From assembly GCF_030705305.1 (NCBI RefSeq), contig NZ_JAUZEE010000003.1, positions 310,001 to 374,000 of the forward strand: a stretch of 64,000 nucleotides of DNA. The letters are read 5' to 3'. The position numbers and the translations under genes were made by a program. The first letter of the stretch is position 1. Every line of letters starts with the position of its first letter. Of the stretch, positions 35,754 to 43,477 are shown one piece after another. The DNA is from Leptothrix discophora. GTDB lineage: Bacteria; Pseudomonadota; Gammaproteobacteria; Burkholderiales; Burkholderiaceae_C. A model generated the notes under the pieces. That model ran no database searches. It had not been told where the DNA came from and saw only the letters and a list, made by a program, of their open reading frames with translations.

Positions 35754-36263
35754 ATGGCCCTGCCCCCCGTCCGCGCCCGTCGACTCTGCCTGCTGGCCGG
35801 CCTCGCCGCCTGGGGCAGCGTCGGCGCGGCCTACTACGCCCAGCACGTGCTGCAGATGCTGCCCTGCCCCTGGTGCATCCTGCAGCGCATCCTGTTCCTG
35901 CTGGTCGGTGCCGGCCTGCTCGGCCTGGCGCTGCTGCCGGACCTGCGCGACGGCATCCCGGCGCTCGGCCGGCGCGTGCTGGTCGTGCTGACGACCGCCT
36001 TCGCGCTGGCCGGCATGGCTGCGGCGCTCTACCAGAACCGGGTCGCCTCGAAGTCGCCGAGCTGCGACCTGACGCTGGCCGATCGCGTCATCAGCGGCCT
36101 CGGCCTGGACGCCGCCTTCCCCGAGTTGTTCGAGGTCCGCGCCTCCTGCGCCGATGCGGCGGTCGACCTGTTCGGCGTGCCCTTCGAGCTGTGGAGCCTG
36201 GCGCTGTTCGTCGCCCTGGCCGGGGTGACGCTGCAACGCTGGAACAGCCTCTCGACGCGCTGA
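35754..36263 (+). CDS. dsbB: Disulfide bond formation protein DsbB
   Basis: The 169-residue protein has four membrane helices. The first periplasmic active-site pair is Cys38-Pro-Trp-Cys41 (LPCPWCILQR). The second periplasmic loop has two Cys (SPSCDL and RASCADA), as needed for electron transfer from DsbA to quinone. It is a close match to DsbB in size and layout. It lies 14 nt after the RidA-like gene. It is near the T2SS operon, whose substrates fold in the periplasm before export, but that link is only positional. Confidence 0.93.
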   Translation: MALPPVRARRLCLLAGLAAWGSVGAAYYAQHVLQMLPCPWCILQRILFLLVGAGLLGLALLPDLRDGIPALGRRVLVVLTTAFALAGMAAALYQNRVASKSPSCDLTLADRVISGLGLDAAFPELFEVRASCADAAVDLFGVPFELWSLALFVALAGVTLQRWNSLSTR

Positions 36264-36395
36264 CCGCACCGGGTCGCTGAACAGATCCTGTACGGCCCAC
36301 ACGCATCCCACGAATCGGGGCACCTTCCACACGGAACGGAGGCGCGTGGGCCGCAGGGACCGGCCAGCCGGCGGAGCTATGGTCTACTTCTTTGA

Positions 36396-37205
36396 GTGTT
36401 TCTCACTCATCGTTGCAGGTCGCTTCGTCTCGTGCTGTCCCTTCGTCCTTTCCCGGTTTCTTCACGACTGCAACGCCGCCGCGCCCTCGGGCCGGCGCTG
36501 CTGGCGTGCGTCGCCGGCTGGACGGCAGCGCCCGCGCATGCGCAGGTCTACGCCAGTGCGCCAGCCGATGACGCGGCCGCACCGCTGGTGCTGTCGAACT
36601 TCGCCAGCGAGGACACGCCCCGGCTGCTGATCGACGCCCCGCCGGCGGCACCGAAGGCCACCCCGCCAGCCGATGCGACGCTGCCGGCCACCGCGCCCCT
36701 CGACACCACGGCCCCGGCCGCCCCGCGCATCGCCGGCGCACCCGGCGTGCCGGCCGGCCTGTTGCCCTGGTTCCAGCATGTCGGCCGCGAACACGCGCTG
36801 CCGGTGAGCCTGCTGCTGGCGGTCGCGGCGGTCGAATCGGGCTTCAACCCGCGCGCCCGTTCGCCCAAGGGCGCCCAGGGCCTGATGCAGCTGATGCCCG
36901 ACACCGCCCGCCAGCTTGGCGTGCGGCAGGTCTGGTCCGTCGGCGACAACCTGCGCGGCGGCGCGAGCTACCTGCGCGCGCTGCTGCAACGCTTTTCCGG
37001 TGACCTGCCGCTCGCGCTGGCCGCCTACAACGCCGGCGAAGGCGCGGTCCAGCGCGCCGGCAACCGCATCCCTGATTTCGAGGAAACGCGCCTCTATGTC
37101 CCGAAGGTGATGGCCTGGCAGCGCCACTACGCCGCCCGCCACGATGCGCCGGCCCCCCGAAGCGCCGCGCTGCTGGCCGATGCCAAAGGGAAACACTCTC
37201 CGTGA
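36396..37205 (+). CDS. Lytic transglycosylase (SLT, family 1)
   Basis: The 269-residue product is read from a GTG at 36396; a GTG at 36432 is also possible. The N-terminus is a signal peptide (RRRALGPALLACVAGWTAAPAHA). A Pro/Ala-rich linker of ~70 residues follows. The SLT domain has the catalytic Glu in AVAAVESGFNPRARSPKGAQGLMQLMPDTARQLG and the YNAGEGAV motif. It cleaves peptidoglycan in the periplasm. It lies ~130 nt before the T2SS operon on the same strand. Envelope-spanning machines often have such an enzyme, so a role in assembling the secretion system is an inference. Confidence 0.88.
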   Translation: MFLTHRCRSLRLVLSLRPFPVSSRLQRRRALGPALLACVAGWTAAPAHAQVYASAPADDAAAPLVLSNFASEDTPRLLIDAPPAAPKATPPADATLPATAPLDTTAPAAPRIAGAPGVPAGLLPWFQHVGREHALPVSLLLAVAAVESGFNPRARSPKGAQGLMQLMPDTARQLGVRQVWSVGDNLRGGASYLRALLQRFSGDLPLALAAYNAGEGAVQRAGNRIPDFEETRLYVPKVMAWQRHYAARHDAPAPRSAALLADAKGKHSP

Positions 37206-37210
37206 CCGGG

Positions 37211-37228
37211 GTGACAGCATTTCGTCAC
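37211..37228. promoter_or_regulatory. Inverted repeat upstream of the T2SS operon, possible operator
   Basis: GTGAC, 8 nt, GTCAC forms a perfect 5-bp inverted repeat about 105 nt before gspG. It could be a regulator site or a weak hairpin after the transglycosylase gene. No -35/-10 pair is clear around it. Confidence 0.25.
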
Positions 37229-37332
37229 GACCGGACGCCATGCTGCGCGCCCGGCCCCCTGGCCGCCACTAACGTTCCGCCCGGGCGCCGCCGCGCCTGA
37301 ATGCCGACCTTCGCCACGCCCGCCGACCGACC

Positions 37333-37788
37333 ATGCCGCAAGCCCCGATGCCTCACCGCCCCCTCTCCCGCCCGGCCGCACGCCGCCTCGCCCGCGGCTT
37401 CACCCTGCTCGAACTGCTGGTGGTGATGGTCATCATCGGCCTGCTCGCGGGCATCGTCGCGCCGCAGTACTTCACCCAGCTCGGCAAGTCCAACGCCAAG
37501 GTGGCGCGGGCCCAGATCGAGTCCTTCGGCCAGGCGCTGGACCAGTACCGGCTGGACGTCGGCGGCTACCCCAGCACCGAACAGGGCCTGGCCGCGCTGC
37601 GCGCCGCGCCGGCCGACCTGCCGCGCTGGCAGGGCCCCTACCTCAAGCGCGACATCCCGGCCGACCCCTGGGGCCGCCCCTATGTCTACACCGCACCCGG
37701 CCAGCATGGCGACTACGACCTGGTGAGCCTGGGCAGCGACGGCCAGCCCGGCGGCGAAGGCGATGCCGCCGACGTCAACAGCTGGTGA
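37333..37788 (+). CDS. gspG: T2SS major pseudopilin GspG
   Basis: The 151-residue protein carries a class III signal: basic leader, then RG-FTLLELLVVMVIIGLLAGIVAP with Glu at +5 of the processed protein. After the N-terminal helix come GQALDQYRLDVGGYPSTEQGLAAL, GPYLKRDIPADPWGRPYVY and DYDLVSLGSDGQPGGEGDAADV. These are the GspG hallmarks, including the calcium-site loop. It opens the secretion operon; the ATG at 37333 is used, and 37348 is a second possibility. No prepilin peptidase gene is in the window. Confidence 0.95.
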   Translation: MPQAPMPHRPLSRPAARRLARGFTLLELLVVMVIIGLLAGIVAPQYFTQLGKSNAKVARAQIESFGQALDQYRLDVGGYPSTEQGLAALRAAPADLPRWQGPYLKRDIPADPWGRPYVYTAPGQHGDYDLVSLGSDGQPGGEGDAADVNSW

Positions 37789-37813
37789 TGCGACCCCGAG
37801 CCCGACGCACGCG

Positions 37814-38983
37814 ATGAACGCTCCGCTCCCCACGTCGAACCCGCGCGCCCCGACGGCGGCGAAGCCGGCGGCCAGGCCGGCCGGCGCGCCGCTGCCCGCC
37901 CCACGCGTGGCCAACCCGCGTGGCAGCCTGATCGGTGCCGGCTTGAAAGAGAGCCGGCTCGACGAGGAACAGTTCGCCCACGACCTGGCGCTGATGCTGC
38001 GCTCGGGCCTGAGCCTGATCGAATCGCTGCGCACCGTCGCCGAACGCCAGAGCGGCGGTGCGGCCCAGGCCATGAACCGGCTGCTGGAAGCCCTGCGCCA
38101 GGGCGAGACGCTGTCGACCGCGCTGCAGGCCAGCGGCCAGTTCAGCACCGCGATGCTGGCCTGCGTGAAGGCGAGCGAGCTGACCGGCGACCTGGGCGAT
38201 GCGCTGACCCGCTATGCCGCCAACGCGACCCGCCTGCGACAGCTGCGCGGCAAGCTGATCTCGGCCTGCGTCTACCCGGCGCTGCTGGTGACGGTGGCCT
38301 CGCTGGTCGTGCTGTTCCTGCTGATGTACGTGGTGCCGCGCTTCGCGCTGGTGCTCGAAGGCGCGGCGCGCGACATGTCGCCGCTGTCGCGCCTGCTGAT
38401 CGACGTCGGCATGGCGCTGTCGGCCGTGCAGGGCCCGCTGCTGGCCGCCATGGTGGCCAGCGTCGGCCTGCTGGTCTGGGTGCTGCTGCGGGCGGCCCGT
38501 GCCGGCCGGCTGGGCTCGATGATGATGAACGCCGCCTCGCGCCTGCCCTGGCTGCGCGGCCTGGTGCGGACCTATGGCCAGGCCCAGCTGTCGCGCACCG
38601 GCGCGATGCTGGTGCGCTCGGGCGTGCCGGCGCTGAAGGCGCTGGGCATGTGCCGCGGCCTGCTGTCGGCGGCCGACCAGCCCCGGCTGGACCGCGCGCT
38701 GGCCGCCGCCACCGGCGGGGCGCCGCTGGCGCCGTCGCTGCACGACAGCGGCCTGGTCGACAACCTCGGCCTGCGCGTGCTGCGCGTGGCCGAGCAGACC
38801 GGCGCGCTCGATGTCGCGCTGGACCGCCTGGCCGACGTGCACGACGCGGTCGTCGAACGCGCCCTCGAACGCCTCGGCCGGGTCATCGAACCGGTGCTGA
38901 TGCTGTTCATCGGCGGTGTCGTCGGCGGCATCGTCGTGCTGATGTACCTGCCCATCTTCCAACTCGCCGCAAGCATCCGCTGA
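37814..38983 (+). CDS. gspF: T2SS inner-membrane platform protein GspF
   Basis: The 389-residue protein has two T2SSF domains, each with a helical bundle and membrane helices. Features include DLALMLRSGLSLIESLRTVAERQ, LRQGETLSTALQ, MLACVKASELTGDLGDAL, and the helix YPALLVTVASLVVLFLLMYVVPRF. The second half has SRTGAMLVRSGVPALKAL and the C-terminal helix LMLFIGGVVGGIVVLMYLP. An unusually long Pro/Ala-rich N-terminus (~45 residues) precedes the first domain. It starts 25 nt after gspG and ends 5 nt before gspE. Confidence 0.94.
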   Translation: MNAPLPTSNPRAPTAAKPAARPAGAPLPAPRVANPRGSLIGAGLKESRLDEEQFAHDLALMLRSGLSLIESLRTVAERQSGGAAQAMNRLLEALRQGETLSTALQASGQFSTAMLACVKASELTGDLGDALTRYAANATRLRQLRGKLISACVYPALLVTVASLVVLFLLMYVVPRFALVLEGAARDMSPLSRLLIDVGMALSAVQGPLLAAMVASVGLLVWVLLRAARAGRLGSMMMNAASRLPWLRGLVRTYGQAQLSRTGAMLVRSGVPALKALGMCRGLLSAADQPRLDRALAAATGGAPLAPSLHDSGLVDNLGLRVLRVAEQTGALDVALDRLADVHDAVVERALERLGRVIEPVLMLFIGGVVGGIVVLMYLPIFQLAASIR

Positions 38984-38988
38984 GCCCC

Positions 38989-40734
38989 ATGGACACCCCC
39001 CAAGAGAACGAACGCGGCGACTCCGGCTACACGCTGGAGGACGGCGGCACCGACCTGATGCAGGACCAGGTCAACGTCGTCCAGCAGCGCCTGCTCGAAC
39101 GCTTCGAGGCCGAATCGCAGATCAGCAGCCAGGCCCATGCCCCCGTGCGCGAGGCCGCCTTCCGGCGCTGGCTCGGCGAGGCCAGCGGCATGCTGCTGGG
39201 CGACCTGCGCCAGGCCCGCACCGAGCTGGCCGACTTCACGCTGATCCCGTTCGCGCAGGGCCAGCGGCGCCTGTGCGTGGCGCTGCGCCGGGCCGATCAC
39301 GCGATCGACCTGGTGCTGGCCGATCCCTTCGACCGCGGCACGCGGCAGTGGATCGAGTCGCGGGTGCGCGAGAGCGGCCACCCGCGCACGCGCTGGTACG
39401 TCGCCACCACCGGCGACGTGCAGGCCTTCTACGGCCGGCTGGAGCGCGAGACCCGCGCGCTGGCATCCGACTCCGGCGGCCTGGGCGGCGACGGTGAACG
39501 CGGCGACAGCGGCACGCTGGAGCTGTCGCTGGCGCAGATCAGCGCCGACGAGAGCCCCGTCGTGCGCTTCCTCAACGGCACGCTCTACGACGCGCTGCAG
39601 GCCCAGGCCAGCGACATCCACCTCGAATGCGGCCCACGCGGGCTGGTGGTGAAGTACCGCCTCGACGGCGTGCTGCAAAGCGTCAGCCGGCCCGAGGGCC
39701 GCGAGTTCGCCGACCGCGTGATCTCGCGCCTGAAGGTGCTGGCCGACCTCGACATCTCCGAGCGCCGGGTGCCGCAGGACGGTCGCCTGAAGCTCAGCCG
39801 CGCCGGCCGCGAGATCGACGTGCGCGTCTCGATCATGCCCAGCAGCTACGGCGAGGACGCGGTGCTGCGGATCCTGGACCGCTACCAGCTGGCGGCCGAC
39901 CAGGCCCTGTCGGTCGACCACCTGGGCTTCGATGACCACGCGGCCAGCTTCATCCGCCGGCTGGCGCAGATGCCCTACGGCCTGCTGCTGGTGACCGGCC
40001 CGACCGGCTCGGGCAAGACGACCACGCTGTACGGCGTGCTCTCGGAGATCCACACCGGCCAGGACAAGATGATCACGATCGAGGACCCGGTCGAGTACCA
40101 GCTCCCCGACGTGCTGCAGATCCCCGTCAACGAGGCCAAGGGACTGACCTTTGCGCGCGGCCTGCGCTCGATCCTGCGCCACGACCCGGACCGCATCATG
40201 GTCGGCGAGATGCGCGATGCCGAGACCGCGCAGATCGCCGTGCAGGCCGCCCTGACCGGCCACCAGGTCTATGCGACGGTGCACGCCAACAACGTCTTCG
40301 ACGTCATCGGCCGCCTCGCCAGCATGGGCGTGGACCCGTACAACCTCGTGGCCGCGCTCAACGGCGTGGTCGCGCAGCGCCTGGTGCGGGTGATCTGCCC
40401 GCACTGCACCGAGCCGGTCAAGCCCGACCTGGAGCTGCTGACCGCCAGCGGCCTGGACGAGACGGTGTTCGACCAGCCCTGGCGTTTCCAGCGCGGCCGC
40501 GGCTGCAGCCACTGCCGCGGCACCGGCTACAAGGGCCGCCGCGCGATCGCGCAGACGCTGGCCCTGGACATCGAGCTCAAGAGCCTGATCGCCGAACGCG
40601 CCAGCCCCTCGCTGCTGCGCGCGGCCGCCGAGAAGCGCGGCCTGATCACGCTCAGACAAGCCGCCCTCGCCTTCGTGAAGGCCGGCGTCACCACCCTGGA
40701 GGAAGCCAATCGTGTCACTGCGGTTCAAGAGTGA
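38989..40734 (+). CDS. gspE: T2SS/T4P assembly ATPase GspE
   Basis: The 581-residue ATPase has Walker A GPTGSGKTTT (residues ~337-346), the Asp box (MITIEDPVEYQL), Walker B ILRHDPDRIMVGEMRD and the His box (GHQVYATVHANN). A zinc-type tetracysteine is at about residues 471-509 (CPHC...CSHC). The N-terminal part is a MshEN-like domain with sequence EREAAFRRWL-like helices. It drives pseudopilus assembly from the cytoplasm. Its 3' end overlaps the next gene by 23 nt. Confidence 0.94.
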   Translation: MDTPQENERGDSGYTLEDGGTDLMQDQVNVVQQRLLERFEAESQISSQAHAPVREAAFRRWLGEASGMLLGDLRQARTELADFTLIPFAQGQRRLCVALRRADHAIDLVLADPFDRGTRQWIESRVRESGHPRTRWYVATTGDVQAFYGRLERETRALASDSGGLGGDGERGDSGTLELSLAQISADESPVVRFLNGTLYDALQAQASDIHLECGPRGLVVKYRLDGVLQSVSRPEGREFADRVISRLKVLADLDISERRVPQDGRLKLSRAGREIDVRVSIMPSSYGEDAVLRILDRYQLAADQALSVDHLGFDDHAASFIRRLAQMPYGLLLVTGPTGSGKTTTLYGVLSEIHTGQDKMITIEDPVEYQLPDVLQIPVNEAKGLTFARGLRSILRHDPDRIMVGEMRDAETAQIAVQAALTGHQVYATVHANNVFDVIGRLASMGVDPYNLVAALNGVVAQRLVRVICPHCTEPVKPDLELLTASGLDETVFDQPWRFQRGRGCSHCRGTGYKGRRAIAQTLALDIELKSLIAERASPSLLRAAAEKRGLITLRQAALAFVKAGVTTLEEANRVTAVQE

Positions 40735-41587
40735 GCTGCGCCTGAACCTGCGCATGCGCAGCTGCCAGGCCGAGCTGCTGCCGCCCGGGTGGAACAGCGT
40801 CCCGTCGGCCGTTGCCAGCGGCTCCGGCGAGGGCGCGACCGCGCTGTCGGCGGCGCTGTCGGCGCTGCGCCTGGCCGACATCCAGGAACTGCCACGCCAG
40901 GCCGCGCTGACGGTCGGCGACGAGTACCTCTACTACCAGCTGCTGGACGCCGATCTCGGCTGGGGACAGGCGCTGCAGGAGGCGACGATGCGCTTCAGCG
41001 CCGACCTCGGCCGCGACGACCTGCGCGTGCAGGTCGTGCCGCTGCAGCAGGGCGAGCGCTGGCTGGCGGTGGCCGCCCCCGAACCCGATGTGCAAGCCTG
41101 GAGCGAAGCGCTGGCCCTGTCGGGCGTGCAGCTGCAGAGCCTGCATGCCGCGCTGGTCGAGGACCTGCGCCGGCTCGCGCCGCAGATTCCCGAGAACGAC
41201 GCCGTGCTGGCGCTGCTGCGCGAGGAAGGCATGTCGCTGGTCCACATCCGCGACGGCGTGCCGGCGCAGCTGGCCTGGGAACGTTTCGAGGCCGCCGATG
41301 CGGTGACCATGGAGCAGCGCCTGCGCGCCTTCGTGCGCAGCGTGCCCAAGGCCGATGAATGCGTCGTCTACCTACTGCCCGAGAGCCAGGCGCTGTGCCG
41401 CTATGTCTGGGGCGGCAGCCAGGCCGGCGCGATGCAGGGCCAGGCGACCGGCCTGGTGCCCGCGCCGCTGGACGGCATGCCACGCCCGAGCGCGATGCCG
41501 CTGGGCGCGCGCGGCGCGGCCGCGTCGCTGGCCGGCTCGGGCGGCACGGGCTCCGCGGCATCGTCCAGCGCAGGAGGTGCGGCATGA
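40712..41587 (+). CDS. PilM/GspL-like cytoplasmic component (positional assignment)
   Basis: The 291-residue protein is read from a GTG at 40712, inside the end of gspE. It has no membrane helix; stretches such as VLALLREEGMSLVHIRDGVPAQLAWERF and TLSGVQLQSLHAALVEDL-like segments recall the actin-like fold of PilM or the cytoplasmic half of GspL. The C-terminal ~60 residues are Gly/Ala/Ser-rich. It lies in the slot where PilM sits before PilN/O/P, and the next three genes have the matching layout. Homology is not proven by motif; the call rests on order and length. It overlaps the next gene by 4 nt. Confidence 0.6.
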   Translation: MSLRFKSELRLNLRMRSCQAELLPPGWNSVPSAVASGSGEGATALSAALSALRLADIQELPRQAALTVGDEYLYYQLLDADLGWGQALQEATMRFSADLGRDDLRVQVVPLQQGERWLAVAAPEPDVQAWSEALALSGVQLQSLHAALVEDLRRLAPQIPENDAVLALLREEGMSLVHIRDGVPAQLAWERFEAADAVTMEQRLRAFVRSVPKADECVVYLLPESQALCRYVWGGSQAGAMQGQATGLVPAPLDGMPRPSAMPLGARGAAASLAGSGGTGSAASSSAGGAA

Positions 41588-42231
41588 AGCGCATCCACAG
41601 CCTGGACCTCCTGAACGAACGGCGCACCCCCTGGGGCGGCTGGGCGCTGGCCGCCGTCGGCCTGCTGGTGGCGGGCGCAGCCGCGCTGCCGCTGTGGCCG
41701 CTGCGGGCCGACATCGAGGCGCGCAACCAGGCGCTCGGTGCCGAACGTCGCGCCAGTGCGGCCGCCGATGCGCCGATCGAGCTGAGCCCCGCCGACCGGC
41801 GCCGCCAGACCCAGGCGCGCCGGCTGCTGGTGCAGCTGGACGCGCCCTGGAACGAACTGTTCAACCTGCTGGAGCAGAACGCCGACAGCCAGGTCGGCCT
41901 GCTGCGCCTGGAGCCCGACGCCGCCAGCGGCCAGATCCGCGTGATGGCGATGGCGCGCAGCCTGGGCGCGATGGCCGGCTGGCTGCGCCGGCTCGAACAG
42001 GACCCGCGCCTGGCCGACGTGCAGATCCTGCAGCACCAGGTCGAGGACCAGCTGCCTGGCCGGCCGGTGCGTTTCAACCTCGTGGCCCGCTGGCGCGGTG
42101 CGGCCGGCGGTGGCGCGACGCCGCGCCAGTCGGCCGAAGCCGACGCCGCCAGGCCGGACGCCGGCCCGCTGCGCACCGCCGCCGCGACCGATCCGGCGGC
42201 GCCGCTCACCAACCCGGGAGCCACGCGATGA
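41584..42231 (+). CDS. PilN-like inner-membrane protein of the T2SS operon
   Basis: The 215-residue product has one membrane helix close to the N-terminus (GWALAAVGLLVAGAAALPLW) after a short cytoplasmic opening with LLNERRTPWG. A coiled-coil stretch (LRADIEARNQALGAERR) and a ferredoxin-like periplasmic part (NELFNLLEQNADSQVGLLRLEPDA...) follow. This is the PilN/GspL-C pattern. The last ~50 residues are low-complexity. Both ends overlap neighbours by 4 nt. Confidence 0.65.
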   Translation: MKRIHSLDLLNERRTPWGGWALAAVGLLVAGAAALPLWPLRADIEARNQALGAERRASAAADAPIELSPADRRRQTQARRLLVQLDAPWNELFNLLEQNADSQVGLLRLEPDAASGQIRVMAMARSLGAMAGWLRRLEQDPRLADVQILQHQVEDQLPGRPVRFNLVARWRGAAGGGATPRQSAEADAARPDAGPLRTAAATDPAAPLTNPGATR

Positions 42232-42854
42232 GCGAACCCCTGCATCCGCTGCCGGCGTCCACCCGCTCCGTACCGGCCGCCCTGCGCCGCCTGGCCGTGG
42301 CCTGGCGCCTGCACGTCGGCCGACCCGGCCTGGTCGGTCTCGCCGGTCTGCTGGTGGCGCTCTACCTGGTCGGCATCGAGGCCCCGTCGCTCAAGCAGCG
42401 CCAGGCCGAGCTGGCCCAGCGCCTGGCGCTGCAGCAGGAAGAAGCCGCCCGCACGCCGGCCACCCGCAGCCGTCCGGCCCGGCTGGCCGCTGTCAGCAAC
42501 GCGATCGCGCTGCTGGAAAGCCTGCCGCCGCCGAGCCAGCGCGGTGCCGACCTGACCCGCCTGGTCGAACTGGCCGTCCAGCAGAAGGTCGAGCTGGCGC
42601 GCGGCGATTACGCCGTCGAGCGCCTGGACGGTACGGCCGACGCCGCCGTGCTGGGCGACGAGGCGATCTCGCAGTGGCGCCTGCAGCTGCCGGTGCGCGG
42701 CAGCTACGCGCAGCTGCGCCGCTTCGCCGCCGAGATGCTCAACACCATGCCGCACGTCGCGCTCGACGGCCTGCAGATCGACCGCCCGGACACCCAGCAG
42801 GCCGACCTGGAAACGACGCTGCGCATCACCTTCTTCTATCGGGGGCGTGCATGA
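42228..42854 (+). CDS. PilO/GspM-like inner-membrane protein of the T2SS operon
   Basis: The 208-residue product has a cytoplasmic N-terminus of ~32 residues and a helix PGLVGLAGLLVALYLVGIEAP. A coiled-coil segment (QRQAELAQRLALQQEEAAR) follows, then a periplasmic ferredoxin-like domain with LPVRGSYAQLRRFAAEMLNTMPHVALDGLQI, a pattern seen in PilO and GspM. It would pair with the PilN-like protein to build the inner-membrane platform. It overlaps both neighbours by 4 nt. Confidence 0.65.
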   Translation: MSEPLHPLPASTRSVPAALRRLAVAWRLHVGRPGLVGLAGLLVALYLVGIEAPSLKQRQAELAQRLALQQEEAARTPATRSRPARLAAVSNAIALLESLPPPSQRGADLTRLVELAVQQKVELARGDYAVERLDGTADAAVLGDEAISQWRLQLPVRGSYAQLRRFAAEMLNTMPHVALDGLQIDRPDTQQADLETTLRITFFYRGRA

Positions 42855-43477
42855 CCACGGCGCAACCGCAGAAGAAGACCTGGCTGTGGGCCGCCGCCGC
42901 CGCGGTGCTGGCCTGGTCGGGCTGGATCGTCCTCCAGGGTGACGACACGGTCGAGCCGGTCGCCAAGGCCGATCGCGCCAACCGCCGTCCCGCCGCGCCA
43001 GCCGAACGCCTGAGCGCGACCGGACCGGGCACGGGCGGCGTCATGGCCGCCGCGTCGGCCAGCGTGCCGGCCGCCGCCGCGTCATCGGCCAGCCCGACGG
43101 CGACGGCCGCCCGGCTCGATCCGCGTGCCCAGGCCGATGCCTTCGGCGCCCGCAGCTTCGAGCCGCCGCCCCCGCCGCAGCCCAAGGCCGCGCCGGCGCT
43201 GGCCGCGCAGCCCGCACCGCCCCCGCCACTGCCGGCCGCGCCCGCAGCGCCACCGCCGCCGGCCCTGCCCTACAAGTTCGTCGGCATGCTCGAGACGCTG
43301 CCCAGCGCCAAGCCGCAGGTCTTCCTGTCGGTGGGCGACAAGCTGCTGGTCGCCGGCCCGGGCGATGCGCTCGAGGGCGGCTTCCGCCTCGAATCCATCA
43401 AGCCCACCGAACTCGTCTTCATCCACGTGCAGCAGGGTGTGACCGTGCGCATGCCCCTATCCGGAGCTCCCTCGTGA
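42851..43477 (+). CDS. PilP/GspC-like periplasmic linker protein of the T2SS operon
   Basis: The 208-residue product has one N-terminal helix (TWLWAAAAAVLAWSGWIVLQ), a long Ala/Pro/Ser-rich periplasmic linker and a C-terminal HR-like domain (~residues 138-205; PYKFVGMLETLPSAKPQVFLSVGDKLLVAGPGD...). Such domains in GspC and PilP bind the N0 domain of the secretin. There is no PDZ domain and no lipobox, so it is simpler than classical GspC. Its stop overlaps the GTG of the secretin gene. Confidence 0.68.
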   Translation: MTTAQPQKKTWLWAAAAAVLAWSGWIVLQGDDTVEPVAKADRANRRPAAPAERLSATGPGTGGVMAAASASVPAAAASSASPTATAARLDPRAQADAFGARSFEPPPPPQPKAAPALAAQPAPPPPLPAAPAAPPPPALPYKFVGMLETLPSAKPQVFLSVGDKLLVAGPGDALEGGFRLESIKPTELVFIHVQQGVTVRMPLSGAPS

